In this document: piece after piece, positions 33,227 through 40,761 of the stretch | How positions within the stretch are numbered: position 1 is the first letter of the stretch | How the letters are laid out: every line of letters begins with the position of its first letter | Source of the DNA: Hyphomicrobiales bacterium | GTDB lineage: Bacteria > Pseudomonadota > Alphaproteobacteria > Rhizobiales > Devosiaceae | NCBI GenBank assembly: GCA_004144345.1 | Contig: SEEL01000033.1 | Span: 1 to 40,972, forward strand | Direction of reading: 5' to 3' | Length of the DNA stretch: 40,972 nucleotides | Made by a program: the position numbers and the translations under genes | The notes under the pieces: generated by a model | The model's database searches: none | Told to the model about the DNA's origin: nothing | The model's input: the letters and a program-made list of their open reading frames with translations, nothing else

Positions 33227-33820
33227 TCAGCGCGCGAACCACTCGGCTTCGCGGATGCCGTAGATCAGCTCTTCGTCCCAGCGGCCCTTGACCTGCATGT
33301 GCTCGCGCAGATGCGCTTCCTCGACCATGCCGAGCCGCCGCATCACCCTCGCCGAGGCAAGGTTGCGCGCGTCGCAGCGGGCATAGATGCGGTGCAGCCC
33401 GACCACTTCGAAGCCGAAGGCGAGCAGCGCCCGCCCGGCTTCCGTCGCGAGGCCCTGCCCCTGCGCGTCGGGATGGAGGATGTAGCCGAGCTCGGCCTGT
33501 GCGTCGGCAACGCTGCGCCAGATCAGCGACACTTCGCCGACCAGCCGCTGGTCCTCCTTGCGCTCCACCGCGAGCAGGAGTTTGTCGCCCTCGCCCGAAA
33601 ACGCGATCTGCCCGATGCGCTGGCGCACGGCCTCGGCGCATTCCTCATGCGTCATCGGCGGATCGAACAGATATTCGGCGACGTCCGCGCGGCTGCGATA
33701 GGAATAGACCGCATCCACATCGCCCCGGCTGAACGGCCGCAGCAGCAGCCGCTGCGTCTCGACCGGATAGTCGGGCGCGAACTGTACAGTCGCCGGCAGA
33801 GGGACGTGACTGACATTCAT
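33227..33820 (-). CDS. GNAT acetyltransferase, RimJ/RimL-like (copy 2)
   Basis: A 197-residue paralogue of the gene at 32497. It shows VETQRLLLRPFSRGDVDAVYSYRS, the acetyl-CoA loop AQGQGLATEAGRALLAFGFEVVGL (split over loop and helix), and the family ending ARNLASARVMRRLGMVEEAHLREHMQVKGRWDEELIYG over two elements. The two proteins have the same length and parallel motifs, so a tandem duplication. It is divergent from the GFA gene. Acceptor unknown. Confidence 0.88.
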   Translation of the reverse strand: MNVSHVPLPATVQFAPDYPVETQRLLLRPFSRGDVDAVYSYRSRADVAEYLFDPPMTHEECAEAVRQRIGQIAFSGEGDKLLLAVERKEDQRLVGEVSLIWRSVADAQAELGYILHPDAQGQGLATEAGRALLAFGFEVVGLHRIYARCDARNLASARVMRRLGMVEEAHLREHMQVKGRWDEELIYGIREAEWFAR

Positions 33821-33891
33821 GCCCGCGACCTAGACCCCCGGGCCGGCGGAATCAACCGTCTTGCGGCGCAGGCCCGCCCGGTGGCAGCCTC

Positions 33892-34344
33892 ATGGCCATG
33901 GACCGCAAGCCCCGCCCGATTGTCGATCTCACCGCCAGCTGCGCCTGCGGCGCCGTCAGCGTCCGCCTCGCCGGCAAGGTGCTGTCGATGTTCATGTGCG
34001 CCTGCGAGGACTGCCAGAAGGCGAGCGGCACCGGCCATTCGACCATAGTCCTCGCCCGGCCGGACGATGTGACCATCACCGGCGAGACGCGCAGCTTTGC
34101 CCGCCCGGCCAATTCCGGCGCCACCCTCACCCGCAGCTTCTGCCCGCAATGCGGTACGCCCATCGCCGCACGCTCAAGCCGCGCCGAGCAATTGCTGATG
34201 CTGCCCGCCGGCCTCTTCGGCAGCGCGACCGAGTGGTACGCGCCCAACCAGCTGATCTTTGCCCGCAGCCACCGCGAATGGGACGAGATCGCCGCGGATT
34301 TGCCGCGCCACGACACCTATCGCGATCCCGGAGCGCTGATGTGA
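33892..34344 (+). CDS. GFA-domain (CENP-V/GFA) zinc protein
   Basis: A 150-residue protein of the GFA family, which includes glutathione-dependent formaldehyde-activating enzyme. Zinc-binding cysteines are seen in SCACGAVSVRL, CACEDCQKASGTGHS and SFCPQCGTPIAA. These are the two metal sites of the fold. Function here is unknown; family members are often misnamed formaldehyde enzymes. A second ATG six bases later is also possible. The stop overlaps the GTG of the next gene, so translation is probably coupled. Confidence 0.88.
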   Translation: MAMDRKPRPIVDLTASCACGAVSVRLAGKVLSMFMCACEDCQKASGTGHSTIVLARPDDVTITGETRSFARPANSGATLTRSFCPQCGTPIAARSSRAEQLLMLPAGLFGSATEWYAPNQLIFARSHREWDEIAADLPRHDTYRDPGALM

Positions 34345-34673
34345 CCATCGCCTCCGATGCTCTCGCCAAGCGCCTCCGCCCGCTGCTCAAGAAGCCGGGC
34401 ATCGTCGAAAAGAAGATGTTCGGCGGCACCGGCTTCATGCTGCATGGCAACATGGCCGTCGGCACCACCGCCAAGGGCGATCTCCTGATCCGCGTCGATC
34501 CCGGCAAGGCCGATGCCGCGCTCGGGCGTCCCGGCGCGTTCCAGATGATGATGGGCGAGCGTCCGATGAAAGGCTTTGTCGGCGTCGCCGCCGCCGACAC
34601 CGAAGACCCCGACGAGCTCAAGGGGTGGATCACCCTCGCCCTCGACTACACAAAGACATTGGATCCCAAATAG
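34341..34673 (+). CDS. TfoX N-terminal domain protein (copy 1)
   Basis: A 110-residue protein of the TfoX_N family (found in the competence regulator TfoX/Sxy), without the C-terminal domain. Seen: KKMFGGTGFMLHGNMAVGTTAKGDLLIRV, the central GRPGAFQMMMGERPMKGFVGV, and a helical end. Stand-alone TfoX_N proteins are common in rhizobia; their role is unknown. GTG start at 34341 overlaps the GFA stop as GTGA. The longer upstream frame crosses the GFA gene and was rejected. Confidence 0.85.
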   Translation: MTIASDALAKRLRPLLKKPGIVEKKMFGGTGFMLHGNMAVGTTAKGDLLIRVDPGKADAALGRPGAFQMMMGERPMKGFVGVAAADTEDPDELKGWITLALDYTKTLDPK

Positions 34674-34684
34674 CGGTCGGGCGG

Positions 34685-34706
34685 CCGAGCCCCATTTCGG
34701 GCTCGG
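34685..34706 (+). terminator. Hairpin between the two TfoX_N genes
   Basis: CCGAGCCC (34685-34692) and GGGCTCGG (34699-34706) pair perfectly around a six-base loop. It fills the 51-base gap between the two genes. No U-run; it could attenuate readthrough or protect the upstream mRNA end. Confidence 0.5.
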
Positions 34707-34724
34707 TCGAACAGAGGGCAAGGC

Positions 34725-35150
34725 ATGAAGCACAACGAGACGATGACCCACCTCATCGAGCGCGTGCGCGCGCTGGTGGGCGACCATCCGGCGGTGACTG
34801 AGAAATACATGTTCGGCACGCAGAGCTTCCTGCTCAACGGCAACATGTTCGTCGGATGCACCAAGGATGGCGAAATCCTCATCTCCGTCGGCAAGGCGTT
34901 TGCCGAAGCGACCGAAGCGCGCTCGGGCGTCCGCCCGATGATCATGCGCGGCCAGCAGGTCTCCGGCTTCTACTGGATCGAAGCCGACGCCATCGACGAT
35001 GATGACGACCTCGCCGGCTGGATCGACTTCCTCTTCCACGCCGTGTCGCAGCGGCCGGTCAAGAAGGACAAGCCAAAGCCCGCCGCGAAGCAGCCGGTGG
35101 CCAAAAAGGCGCCGGCGAAAAAAGCCGGTGCAGGGAAGGCCGCGAAATAA
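34725..35150 (+). CDS. TfoX_N protein with lysine/alanine-rich tail (copy 2)
   Basis: A 141-residue protein: a TfoX_N domain (about 1-108; EKYMFGTQSFLLNGNMFVGCTKDGEILISV split over strands, then GVRPMIMRGQQVSGFYWIEAD) followed by a tail of about 30 residues made almost only of Lys, Ala, Pro, Val and Gly, such as KPAAKQPVAKKAPAKKAG. The tail resembles histone H1-like C-termini, suggesting DNA contact. Paralogue of the gene upstream, which lacks the tail. Its stop overlaps the next ATG as TAATG. GAGGG at about 34713 supports the start. Confidence 0.85.
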   Translation: MKHNETMTHLIERVRALVGDHPAVTEKYMFGTQSFLLNGNMFVGCTKDGEILISVGKAFAEATEARSGVRPMIMRGQQVSGFYWIEADAIDDDDDLAGWIDFLFHAVSQRPVKKDKPKPAAKQPVAKKAPAKKAGAGKAAK

Positions 35151-36250
35151 TGCGCATTCTGATCATCGGCGCCGGCATCTTTGGCGCCAGCACCGCCTAT
35201 CACCTCGCCCGCGAGGGCGCCGATGTGCTGGTGGTCGATGCCAACCATTCCGGCAAGGGGACGTTGGCCGGCGCCGGCATCGCCTGCCCATGGGTCGAGG
35301 ACGATGCGGATATCGAGCGCTATCGCCTGTGCATTGCCGGGGCGCGCTACCACCGGCAATTGCTGGCCGAGCTTGCCTCGCAAGCGGGCGCCGATATCGG
35401 CTTCGCGCCGGTCGGCGCGCTGGTGCTGTCCGAGGATCAGGAGCGGTTGGCGCAGCTTGAAGCGCGGCTCAATGGCCACCGCGCCGAAGCTCCCGAGATC
35501 GGCACCGTCACGCCTGTCCCAGCCGCCCGCGCCCGGCAGATGTTCCCGCCCCTGCGCGATGGCCTCGGGGGCCTCTCGATCAGCGGCGGCGCCCGCGTCG
35601 ATGGCAAACTGCTCACCGCCACGCTGATGCGCGCCGCCATCGCGGCTGGCGCGACCGTACACAATGACAATGTCAGCCTCGAACGCACCGGCAATGGCGT
35701 TCGCGCCCTTGATGGCAGCGGCAACCCTATCGCGGCCGACCAGATCATCGTCACCTCAGGCGTCTGGGCGCCGCAGCTGCTCAGCCCGCTCGGCATTGCG
35801 CATCCGGTGACGCTGCGCCGCGGCCAGATCAGCCATCTCGGCCTCAACGGCATCGACACGCGCGACTGGCCCGTCGTGCTGCCGCTCAACAGCCATTACT
35901 TCGTGCCCTTCGACGACAGCCGCCTCGTCGTCGGCGCCACCTTCGAGGCCGATGTCGGCTTCGACTACCGCGTCACCGCCGCCGGCCAGCACGAAGTGCT
36001 CACCAAGGCGCTGACCATCGCCCCCGGCCTCGCCGACGCGACGCTGATCGAGACCCGCATCGGCTTTCGCCCCTTCGGCCCCACCGACCGCCCGATCTTC
36101 GGCCGCGCGCCCGGCTTCGACAACCTCATCCTCGGCAACGGCCTCGCCGCAACGGGGCTCACGATCGGCCCCTATTGCGGTAAGCTGCTCGCCGATCTGG
36201 CGCTAGGACGCGATTCCGGTTTCGACATCACGCCCTTCGCGCCGCGCTAG
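35150..36250 (+). CDS. FAD-dependent oxidoreductase (DAO family)
   Basis: A 366-residue flavoprotein of the D-amino-acid oxidase / glycine oxidase type. The FAD-binding GAGIFG motif is at about residues 7-12, in RILIIGAGIFGASTAYHLARE. The C-terminal segment IGFRPFGPTDRPIFGRAPGFDNLILGNGLAATGLTIGP, split over strands and helix, closes the flavin site. Substrate is probably an amine or amino acid; which one is not evident. ATG is joined to the upstream stop (TAATG). It shares CTAG as stop with the convergent fabF-like gene. Confidence 0.88.
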   Translation: MRILIIGAGIFGASTAYHLAREGADVLVVDANHSGKGTLAGAGIACPWVEDDADIERYRLCIAGARYHRQLLAELASQAGADIGFAPVGALVLSEDQERLAQLEARLNGHRAEAPEIGTVTPVPAARARQMFPPLRDGLGGLSISGGARVDGKLLTATLMRAAIAAGATVHNDNVSLERTGNGVRALDGSGNPIAADQIIVTSGVWAPQLLSPLGIAHPVTLRRGQISHLGLNGIDTRDWPVVLPLNSHYFVPFDDSRLVVGATFEADVGFDYRVTAAGQHEVLTKALTIAPGLADATLIETRIGFRPFGPTDRPIFGRAPGFDNLILGNGLAATGLTIGPYCGKLLADLALGRDSGFDITPFAPR

Positions 36251-37503
36251 ACGGCGCTCAGCACGAGGCTCGCATTCACGCCGCCAAAGCCGAACGAATT
36301 GCTCAGCACATGCTGCAGCGCCTTCGGCTTGGCCTTGTTGGGCACGAGGTCGAACTGCGCCGCTACCGGCTCGGGATCGACGAGGTTCAGCGTCGGCGGC
36401 AACATCTGATGCTTGAGCGCCAGCGCGCAGAACACCGCTTCGATGGCGCCGGCCGCGCCGAGCAGATGCCCGGTCGCCGATTTCGTCGACGACACGGCCA
36501 GCGTCTGCCCGCGATCACCGAACACGGCGCGGATGCCGTTGATCTCGGCATTGTCGCCGACCTCGGTCGAGGTCGCATGCGCGTTCACATAGCCGATCTC
36601 GTCGGGCAGGATGCCCGCCATGCGGATCGCCTGGTTCATGGCCACCTGCGCCCCTGCCCCATCGGGCGAACCCGAGGTCAGGTGGTACGCATCGGCCGAG
36701 GTGCCATAGCCGGCGACGATCGCCAGCGGCGTCGCGCCGCGCGCCAGCGCATGGCTCAGCCGCTCGATCACCACCACCGCCGCGCCCTCCGCCAGCACAA
36801 AGCCGGCATGGCCCTTGTCGAACGGCCGCGATGCCTCGGTCGGCCGGTCGTTGAAGGTCGTATTGAGCGCCCGGCTCGCGGCGAAGCCGCCGATCGAGAT
36901 CGGGTCCACTGACCCTTCGGCACCGCCGACCACCACGACTTCGGCCTCGCCGGTGCGGATCAGCCGCATGCCGTCGCCGATGGCCTGTGCGCTCGCCGCG
37001 CATGCCGTCACCGGCGCGCCGATCGGGCCCTTGAAGCCGTATTTGATCGAGATCCAGCCCGCCGCCAGATTGGCGAGGAACGAGGGCACGGTGAAGGGCG
37101 AGAGCCGCCGCGGCCCCCTGGTGCGGATCGTATCGACCGCGTCCGCCATGACCGGCGAGCCGCCGACGCCCGAGCCGATGATCGTCGCCGTCACCGCCTG
37201 TTTTTCCGGCGTATCGGCCACCCAGCCCGACTGCGCCAGCGCCTCATGCGCTGCCGCCAGCCCATACTGGATGAACAGATCCATCTTCTTGATGTCTTTG
37301 GGGTCGATGAAGGCGGTCGGGTCGAATTCCGCTGGCACCAGCCCCGCAATCTTCGCCCCGAAATCGGTCACGTCGAAACGGTCGTTCATGACGATGCCGC
37401 TCTTGCCCGCCATCAGCGCCTGCCAGTTCGCCTCGACGCCCACGCCGAGCGGCGAGACGGCGCCCATGCCGGTGATCACTACAGGATCGGTATCGCGTGC
37501 CAT
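36247..37503 (-). CDS. fabF: Beta-ketoacyl-ACP synthase II (FabF-like)
   Basis: A 418-residue condensing enzyme that elongates acyl chains on a carrier protein. Start VVITGMGAVSPLGVGVEANW is typical of FabF. The triad is Cys168 in VTACAASAQ, His309 in NAHATSTE and His346 with Lys341 in STKSATGHLLG. Length is normal. It lies outside any fab cluster and 12 bases downstream of a MarR gene on the same strand, so it is probably co-transcribed and regulated. It may serve a special fatty acid (for instance long-chain lipid A or a secondary product), not bulk synthesis; this is inference. Confidence 0.88.
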   Translation of the reverse strand: MARDTDPVVITGMGAVSPLGVGVEANWQALMAGKSGIVMNDRFDVTDFGAKIAGLVPAEFDPTAFIDPKDIKKMDLFIQYGLAAAHEALAQSGWVADTPEKQAVTATIIGSGVGGSPVMADAVDTIRTRGPRRLSPFTVPSFLANLAAGWISIKYGFKGPIGAPVTACAASAQAIGDGMRLIRTGEAEVVVVGGAEGSVDPISIGGFAASRALNTTFNDRPTEASRPFDKGHAGFVLAEGAAVVVIERLSHALARGATPLAIVAGYGTSADAYHLTSGSPDGAGAQVAMNQAIRMAGILPDEIGYVNAHATSTEVGDNAEINGIRAVFGDRGQTLAVSSTKSATGHLLGAAGAIEAVFCALALKHQMLPPTLNLVDPEPVAAQFDLVPNKAKPKALQHVLSNSFGFGGVNASLVLSAV

Positions 37504-37515
37504 GATGATGTCCCT

Positions 37516-37932
37516 TCAGACTTTGGCGAGTCGGCGCAGCATGTTGACGCTGTCGTCGAATGTGCTGGATGAAAGTTCGGCGCGCAGGTCCGCCTGCGCC
37601 TGCCGCCACAGCGGCAGCAATTGAGTGAGCAGCGCCTTGCCCTTGGGTGTCAGTTCGGCGATCCGTCCGTTGCGCCCGCCGCCCCGCGCCGATGCCGCCA
37701 GCCCCGCCGCTTCGAGCTTGTCGAGATTGCGGATCAGGGTCGTGCGGTCGAAGCCGCGTGCCTCGGCCAGCGCCGACACCGTCGCACCCGGCGATTGCTG
37801 CACCGCCCCCAGCAGCGACAGCTGCGTCGCCGTCAGGCCGTGCGGCCGCAGATACGCATCATAGCGCCGCGTGATCGCCCGCGCCGCCATGCGCGAGTTC
37901 GAGACCATGCATTGGGTGAAGTCGTCAGCCAT
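37516..37932 (-). CDS. MarR-family transcriptional regulator
   Basis: A 138-residue winged-helix regulator. The DNA-binding part is LTATQLSLLGAVQQSPGATVSALAEARGFDRTTLIRNLDKLEAAGL (divided as helices and wing, about 33-78), followed by the basic wing RGGGRNGRIAELTPKGKALL. No cysteine-based sensor is clear, though Cys8 is present. MarR proteins usually repress their own gene and a neighbour. A perfect palindrome lies in its own promoter (37940-37967). The fabF-like gene follows in the same operon. Confidence 0.9.
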   Translation of the reverse strand: MADDFTQCMVSNSRMAARAITRRYDAYLRPHGLTATQLSLLGAVQQSPGATVSALAEARGFDRTTLIRNLDKLEAAGLAASARGGGRNGRIAELTPKGKALLTQLLPLWRQAQADLRAELSSSTFDDSVNMLRRLAKV

Positions 37933-37939
37933 GCCGGCC

Positions 37940-37967
37940 TACATAGTGTGTAGATACACAGTGTCAA
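37940..37967 (-). promoter_or_regulatory. MarR promoter with operator in the spacer
   Basis: On the minus strand TTGACA (37962-37967) and TATGTA (37940-37945) are 16 bases apart. In the spacer TGTGTA-GA-TACACA (37947-37960) is a perfect palindrome. A repressor bound there would block the polymerase, so autoregulation by the MarR protein is likely. Confidence 0.7.
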
Positions 37968-38018
37968 GGGCGGCGGCGGCTCGGTTGACCGCGCCGGGGG
38001 CCTGCGGCTAACTCGTTC

Positions 38019-38034
38019 ATGTCAACGTTGACAT
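38019..38034. promoter_or_regulatory. 16-bp perfect palindrome before outer-membrane gene
   Basis: ATGTCAACGTTGACAT reads the same on both strands. Its central CG and TCAACGTTGA core resemble LacI/GalR-type operators. It lies 26 bases before the ATG at 38060, downstream of a weak TTGACC-N18-TAACTC pair (37985-38014). No LacI-family gene is in the window. Confidence 0.5.
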
Positions 38035-38059
38035 TCTAGTCTGTCGGGGGGCAGCAGAC

Positions 38060-38758
38060 ATGAAACTTCACGCATCGACGACATTGGCGGCGCTGCCGCT
38101 CCTCGCCCTCTTCGCCGCCGCGCCGGCGCTTGCCGAGGGGCCCTCCGCAGCGACATCGTGGAGCGGTGCCTATGTCGGCGCCACGCTCGGCGCCGGCTAC
38201 CTCACGACCGACCAGTATTCGCCGCCGCAACTGACCTATGGCGGCTATGACGCCGCCAGCTATGACGGCTGGCATCCCTATGCCGGCATCCAGGCCGGCC
38301 TCGATGTGCAGCTCGGCGCGACCGTGCTCGGCCTCAAGCTGCAGCACATCGTCACCAATTCGGACGGCGACTCCTTCATGAAGGTGGACGAGTTGATCTC
38401 GTCCAACGCCGTGGCGCTGACCTCGCTGGCGGCGCGGGCGGGCTATCTGTTCCAGCCGAACCTGCTCGGCTACGTCAACGCCAGCGTGGTCGCCGGCCAT
38501 TTCAACTATGCCAGCGTCGACGAGCGCTGGGGCCTCGTGGACGACAGCCTCAACGCCATGCGGATCGGTGCGGGGCTCGGGGCCGGCCTCGAACTGAGGC
38601 TCTCCGAGCAGCTTTCGGTGTTCGCCGAATACAATCATGTGCAGTTCGCCACCGGCAGCTCCACCTTCGACTACGGGTCGGCCTACCCCTCGAACTGGAC
38701 CTACGACTACACCCACTCGCTCGGGCTGGTGCAGGCCGGCCTCAACTACCGCTTCTAG
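38060..38758 (+). CDS. Outer-membrane beta-barrel protein (Omp25/OmpA-like)
   Basis: A 232-residue protein with a Sec signal peptide (cut expected after ALA, near residue 25). The mature part has alternating hydrophobic strands: SGAYVGATLGAGYLT, HPYAGIQAGLDVQLGA, LAARAGYLFQPN, LGLVQAGLNYRF. The final aromatic (Phe) is the usual signal for barrel insertion. It resembles the small eight-strand Omp25/Omp31 proteins of rhizobia and Brucella. Role could be porin-like or structural. It follows a 16-bp palindrome that may bind a repressor. Confidence 0.83.
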   Translation: MKLHASTTLAALPLLALFAAAPALAEGPSAATSWSGAYVGATLGAGYLTTDQYSPPQLTYGGYDAASYDGWHPYAGIQAGLDVQLGATVLGLKLQHIVTNSDGDSFMKVDELISSNAVALTSLAARAGYLFQPNLLGYVNASVVAGHFNYASVDERWGLVDDSLNAMRIGAGLGAGLELRLSEQLSVFAEYNHVQFATGSSTFDYGSAYPSNWTYDYTHSLGLVQAGLNYRF

Positions 38759-38827
38759 CGCTCCCGGAAGTTCAACACGGGAGGGAGAAAGTGGCTAGGC
38801 TCGGTGGCCCGATTGAGGAGATTCCAA

Positions 38828-39343
38828 TTGAGCGACCGCCCTGCCCGCCCCGATTTCATCCGTCACTTCAAGGAACTGCAGCAACCCTTCAGCGACGGAC
38901 TCAATCCCGACCTCGCCGGTCGCGGCAGTCCGCTCGGCCGCGCCCTCGGCCTCGTCAAGCTTGGCATCCATTATGAAGTGATCCCGCCCGGCAACCGCTC
39001 GTCCCTCCCGCATGCCGAGAGCGAGGAGGAAGAGTTCGTCTACATCATTGAGGGCAAGCCGGATGTGTGGATCGACGGCGTGCTCCATCCGCTGGTGCCC
39101 GGCGACGCGGTCGGCTTTCCTGCCGGCACCGGCATCGCCCACAGCTTCCTCAACAATTCGAGCGAGGACATCCACATCCTCGTCATCGGCGAGGCCAACA
39201 AGGACACCAACCGCGTCAACTATCCGCTCAATCCGGCGCGCATGGCCGAGTTCGCCACCCGCAACCGCGCTTGGCTGGACGCGCCAAAACACGAACTCGG
39301 CCCGCATGACGGCAAGGCCATCGCCGGCACCCGCACCGACTAA
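38828..39343 (+). CDS. Cupin-domain protein
   Basis: A 171-residue cupin. Metal-site motifs: LPHAESEEEEFVYIIEGKP (about residues 60-78) with the cupin H and E residues, then PGDAVGFPAGTGIAHSFLNNSSEDIHILVIG holding the second histidine. Function unknown; such proteins include sugar isomerases, dioxygenases and transcription-linked sensors. A start at TTG 38828 is favoured because GAGGAG (38815-38820) lies seven bases before; the longer frame starts at GTG 38804. The gene is nearly joined at its end to the convergent WYL regulator. Confidence 0.8.
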   Translation: MSDRPARPDFIRHFKELQQPFSDGLNPDLAGRGSPLGRALGLVKLGIHYEVIPPGNRSSLPHAESEEEEFVYIIEGKPDVWIDGVLHPLVPGDAVGFPAGTGIAHSFLNNSSEDIHILVIGEANKDTNRVNYPLNPARMAEFATRNRAWLDAPKHELGPHDGKAIAGTRTD

Positions 39344-39346
39344 ACC

Positions 39347-40036
39347 TCAACCGCCGCTGCGCGCCTCGAGCGCCGCCAGATGCTCGCGCAGCAAGGCAGC
39401 GCGGCGCGGCCTAAAGCTGCGCCCCGCCAGGGCCACCGCCTGCATCCGCTCGGGCCGGAAAATGCGAAAATCCTGGCGCAGTTCGCACCAGGCGAGCACC
39501 GCCAGCGAGCGGTCGGCATAGACGATGGCGAGGGGCAGGATAATGCGCTCGGTCGGCCGGTCGCCCTTGTCGAGATAGCTGATCGCCAGCGCCTGCTCGT
39601 CCCAGCAGGCCCGGCGCAGCAGCTCCATGTCGACCTGCGGATAGCGCCGGTCGGGCCGGTAGACGCGCGACACGGCATGGAACAGATATTGCTCGCGATC
39701 GTCCGGCAGGGTCGCCGCGACTTTCGCCAGCACTGAGGTGGCGGCCGCAGCCAGTTGCGGGTCGCCCATATGCTGCACTTCGGCCAGCCCGAGCGCGATC
39801 GCCTCGATTTCGCTGCGCTCGAAAGTCTGCGGCGGCAGCGCGTAATCCTCGGTCAGCCGATAGCCATAGCCGCGCTCGCCCTCGATCCGCGCCCCGGCCG
39901 CCCGCAGACTGTCGATGTCGCGATAGAGCGAGCGCAGCGAGACGCCCGTCTCTTCCGCCAGCCGTGCCGCGGTCACCGGCGCGGGCAGCACCCGCATCGC
40001 CTGCAGCAGTCGAAAAAGCCGGTCCGGACGCGCCAT
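39347..40036 (-). CDS. WYL-domain transcriptional regulator (YafY-like)
   Basis: A 229-residue regulator: an N-terminal HTH (about 5-55; DRLFRLLQAMR, TAARLAEETGVSLRSLYRDIDSL), then a C-terminal WYL domain with AISYLDKGDRPTERIILPLAIVYADRSLAVLAWCELRQDFRIFRPERM, split over strands. The WYL triad is here replaced by more variable residues. It is divergent from the VOC gene. A CAACTG-CAGTTG repeat lies in their 73-base gap. This gene pair is common in rhizobia, and the regulator probably controls the VOC protein. Confidence 0.88.
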   Translation of the reverse strand: MARPDRLFRLLQAMRVLPAPVTAARLAEETGVSLRSLYRDIDSLRAAGARIEGERGYGYRLTEDYALPPQTFERSEIEAIALGLAEVQHMGDPQLAAAATSVLAKVAATLPDDREQYLFHAVSRVYRPDRRYPQVDMELLRRACWDEQALAISYLDKGDRPTERIILPLAIVYADRSLAVLAWCELRQDFRIFRPERMQAVALAGRSFRPRRAALLREHLAALEARSGG

Positions 40037-40040
40037 CGCT

Positions 40041-40063
40041 CAACTGACGGAAAGTGGCAGTTG
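40041..40063. promoter_or_regulatory. Inverted repeat between WYL and VOC genes
   Basis: CAACTG (40041-40046) and CAGTTG (40058-40063) flank an 11-base spacer; the arms extend to 8 bases with one mismatch. It lies just outside the WYL start, within the divergent gap, so a regulator site is likely. A TTATAC (40071-40076) could be the -10 of the VOC gene. Confidence 0.45.
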
Positions 40064-40109
40064 GGCTTCCTTATACCGGCTCCATCGACAGATCCAAACC
40101 GGAGCCGAA

Positions 40110-40532
40110 ATGACCATCAAGACCACCACCCATCTCAACTTCCGCGGGCAGGCGCGCGCTGCGCTGGAGTTCTACCAATCCGTGTTCGGCGGCCAGCTCG
40201 CCGCCGTGACCTATGCCGACGCCCATGCCGTGCAGCGCCCGGAAGAGGCCAACCAGATCATGTGGGGCCAGGTGGCCGCCGAGAACGGCTTCCGCATCAT
40301 GGCCTACGACGTTCCCGCCGCGCAGCCCTGGGACGCCGGCATCATCCCGCTCTTCGTCTCGATCCGCGGCACCGACGCCACCGAGCTCACCGGCCTCTGG
40401 GAAAAACTCAGCCCCGGCGCCACGCCCCTCGTCCCCCTCGCCAAATCCGCCTGGTCGCCGCTCTACGGCATGCTCAAGGACCGCTTCGGCATCACCTGGG
40501 TGCTGGATATCGAAGTCGCCTATCCGGGCTGA
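40110..40532 (+). CDS. VOC-family (PhnB/glyoxalase-like) protein
   Basis: A 140-residue protein of the VOC superfamily, PhnB-type, beginning TTTHLNFRGQARAALEFYQSVFGGQ, with the two-repeat babbba fold. PhnB-type members usually lack catalysis and bind a ligand or metal; no complete metal triad is evident. It ends in SPLYGMLKDRFGITWVLDIEVAY, the usual close. It is divergent from the WYL regulator. Role unknown. Confidence 0.85.
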   Translation: MTIKTTTHLNFRGQARAALEFYQSVFGGQLAAVTYADAHAVQRPEEANQIMWGQVAAENGFRIMAYDVPAAQPWDAGIIPLFVSIRGTDATELTGLWEKLSPGATPLVPLAKSAWSPLYGMLKDRFGITWVLDIEVAYPG

Positions 40533-40591
40533 GTTAGTTCACCAGCCGCTGCCCATTCCCGCGAGAGCGTGAACCTCCATTTCGGCTGCTA

Positions 40592-40741
40592 CCCCACCCA
40601 CCAGCCTTCGGCTGGTCCCCCCTCCCCAGCGCTACGCGCCGAGGAGGGAGACCCGACTGAAAGTACGCGTGATGCTGCACCTTGGGTGGAGCCCCTCCCT
40701 CCCCTCCGGGGAGGGGGGACCGGCGAAGCCGGTGGGTGGGG
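40592..40741. repeat. Long imperfect inverted intergenic repeat
   Basis: The left arm 40592-40627 begins CCCCACCCACCAGCC and ends CCCCCCTCCCC. The right arm 40708-40741 is nearly its reverse complement: GGGGAGGGGGGACC to GGTGGGTGGGG. Each arm contains its own small hairpin (CAGCCTTCGGCTG; CCGGCGAAGCCGG). This is the style of mosaic repeats scattered in rhizobial-type genomes. It is between genes, and no coding is expected. Confidence 0.6.
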
Positions 40742-40761
40742 CGGGCCCAGTGCTCAGACCC

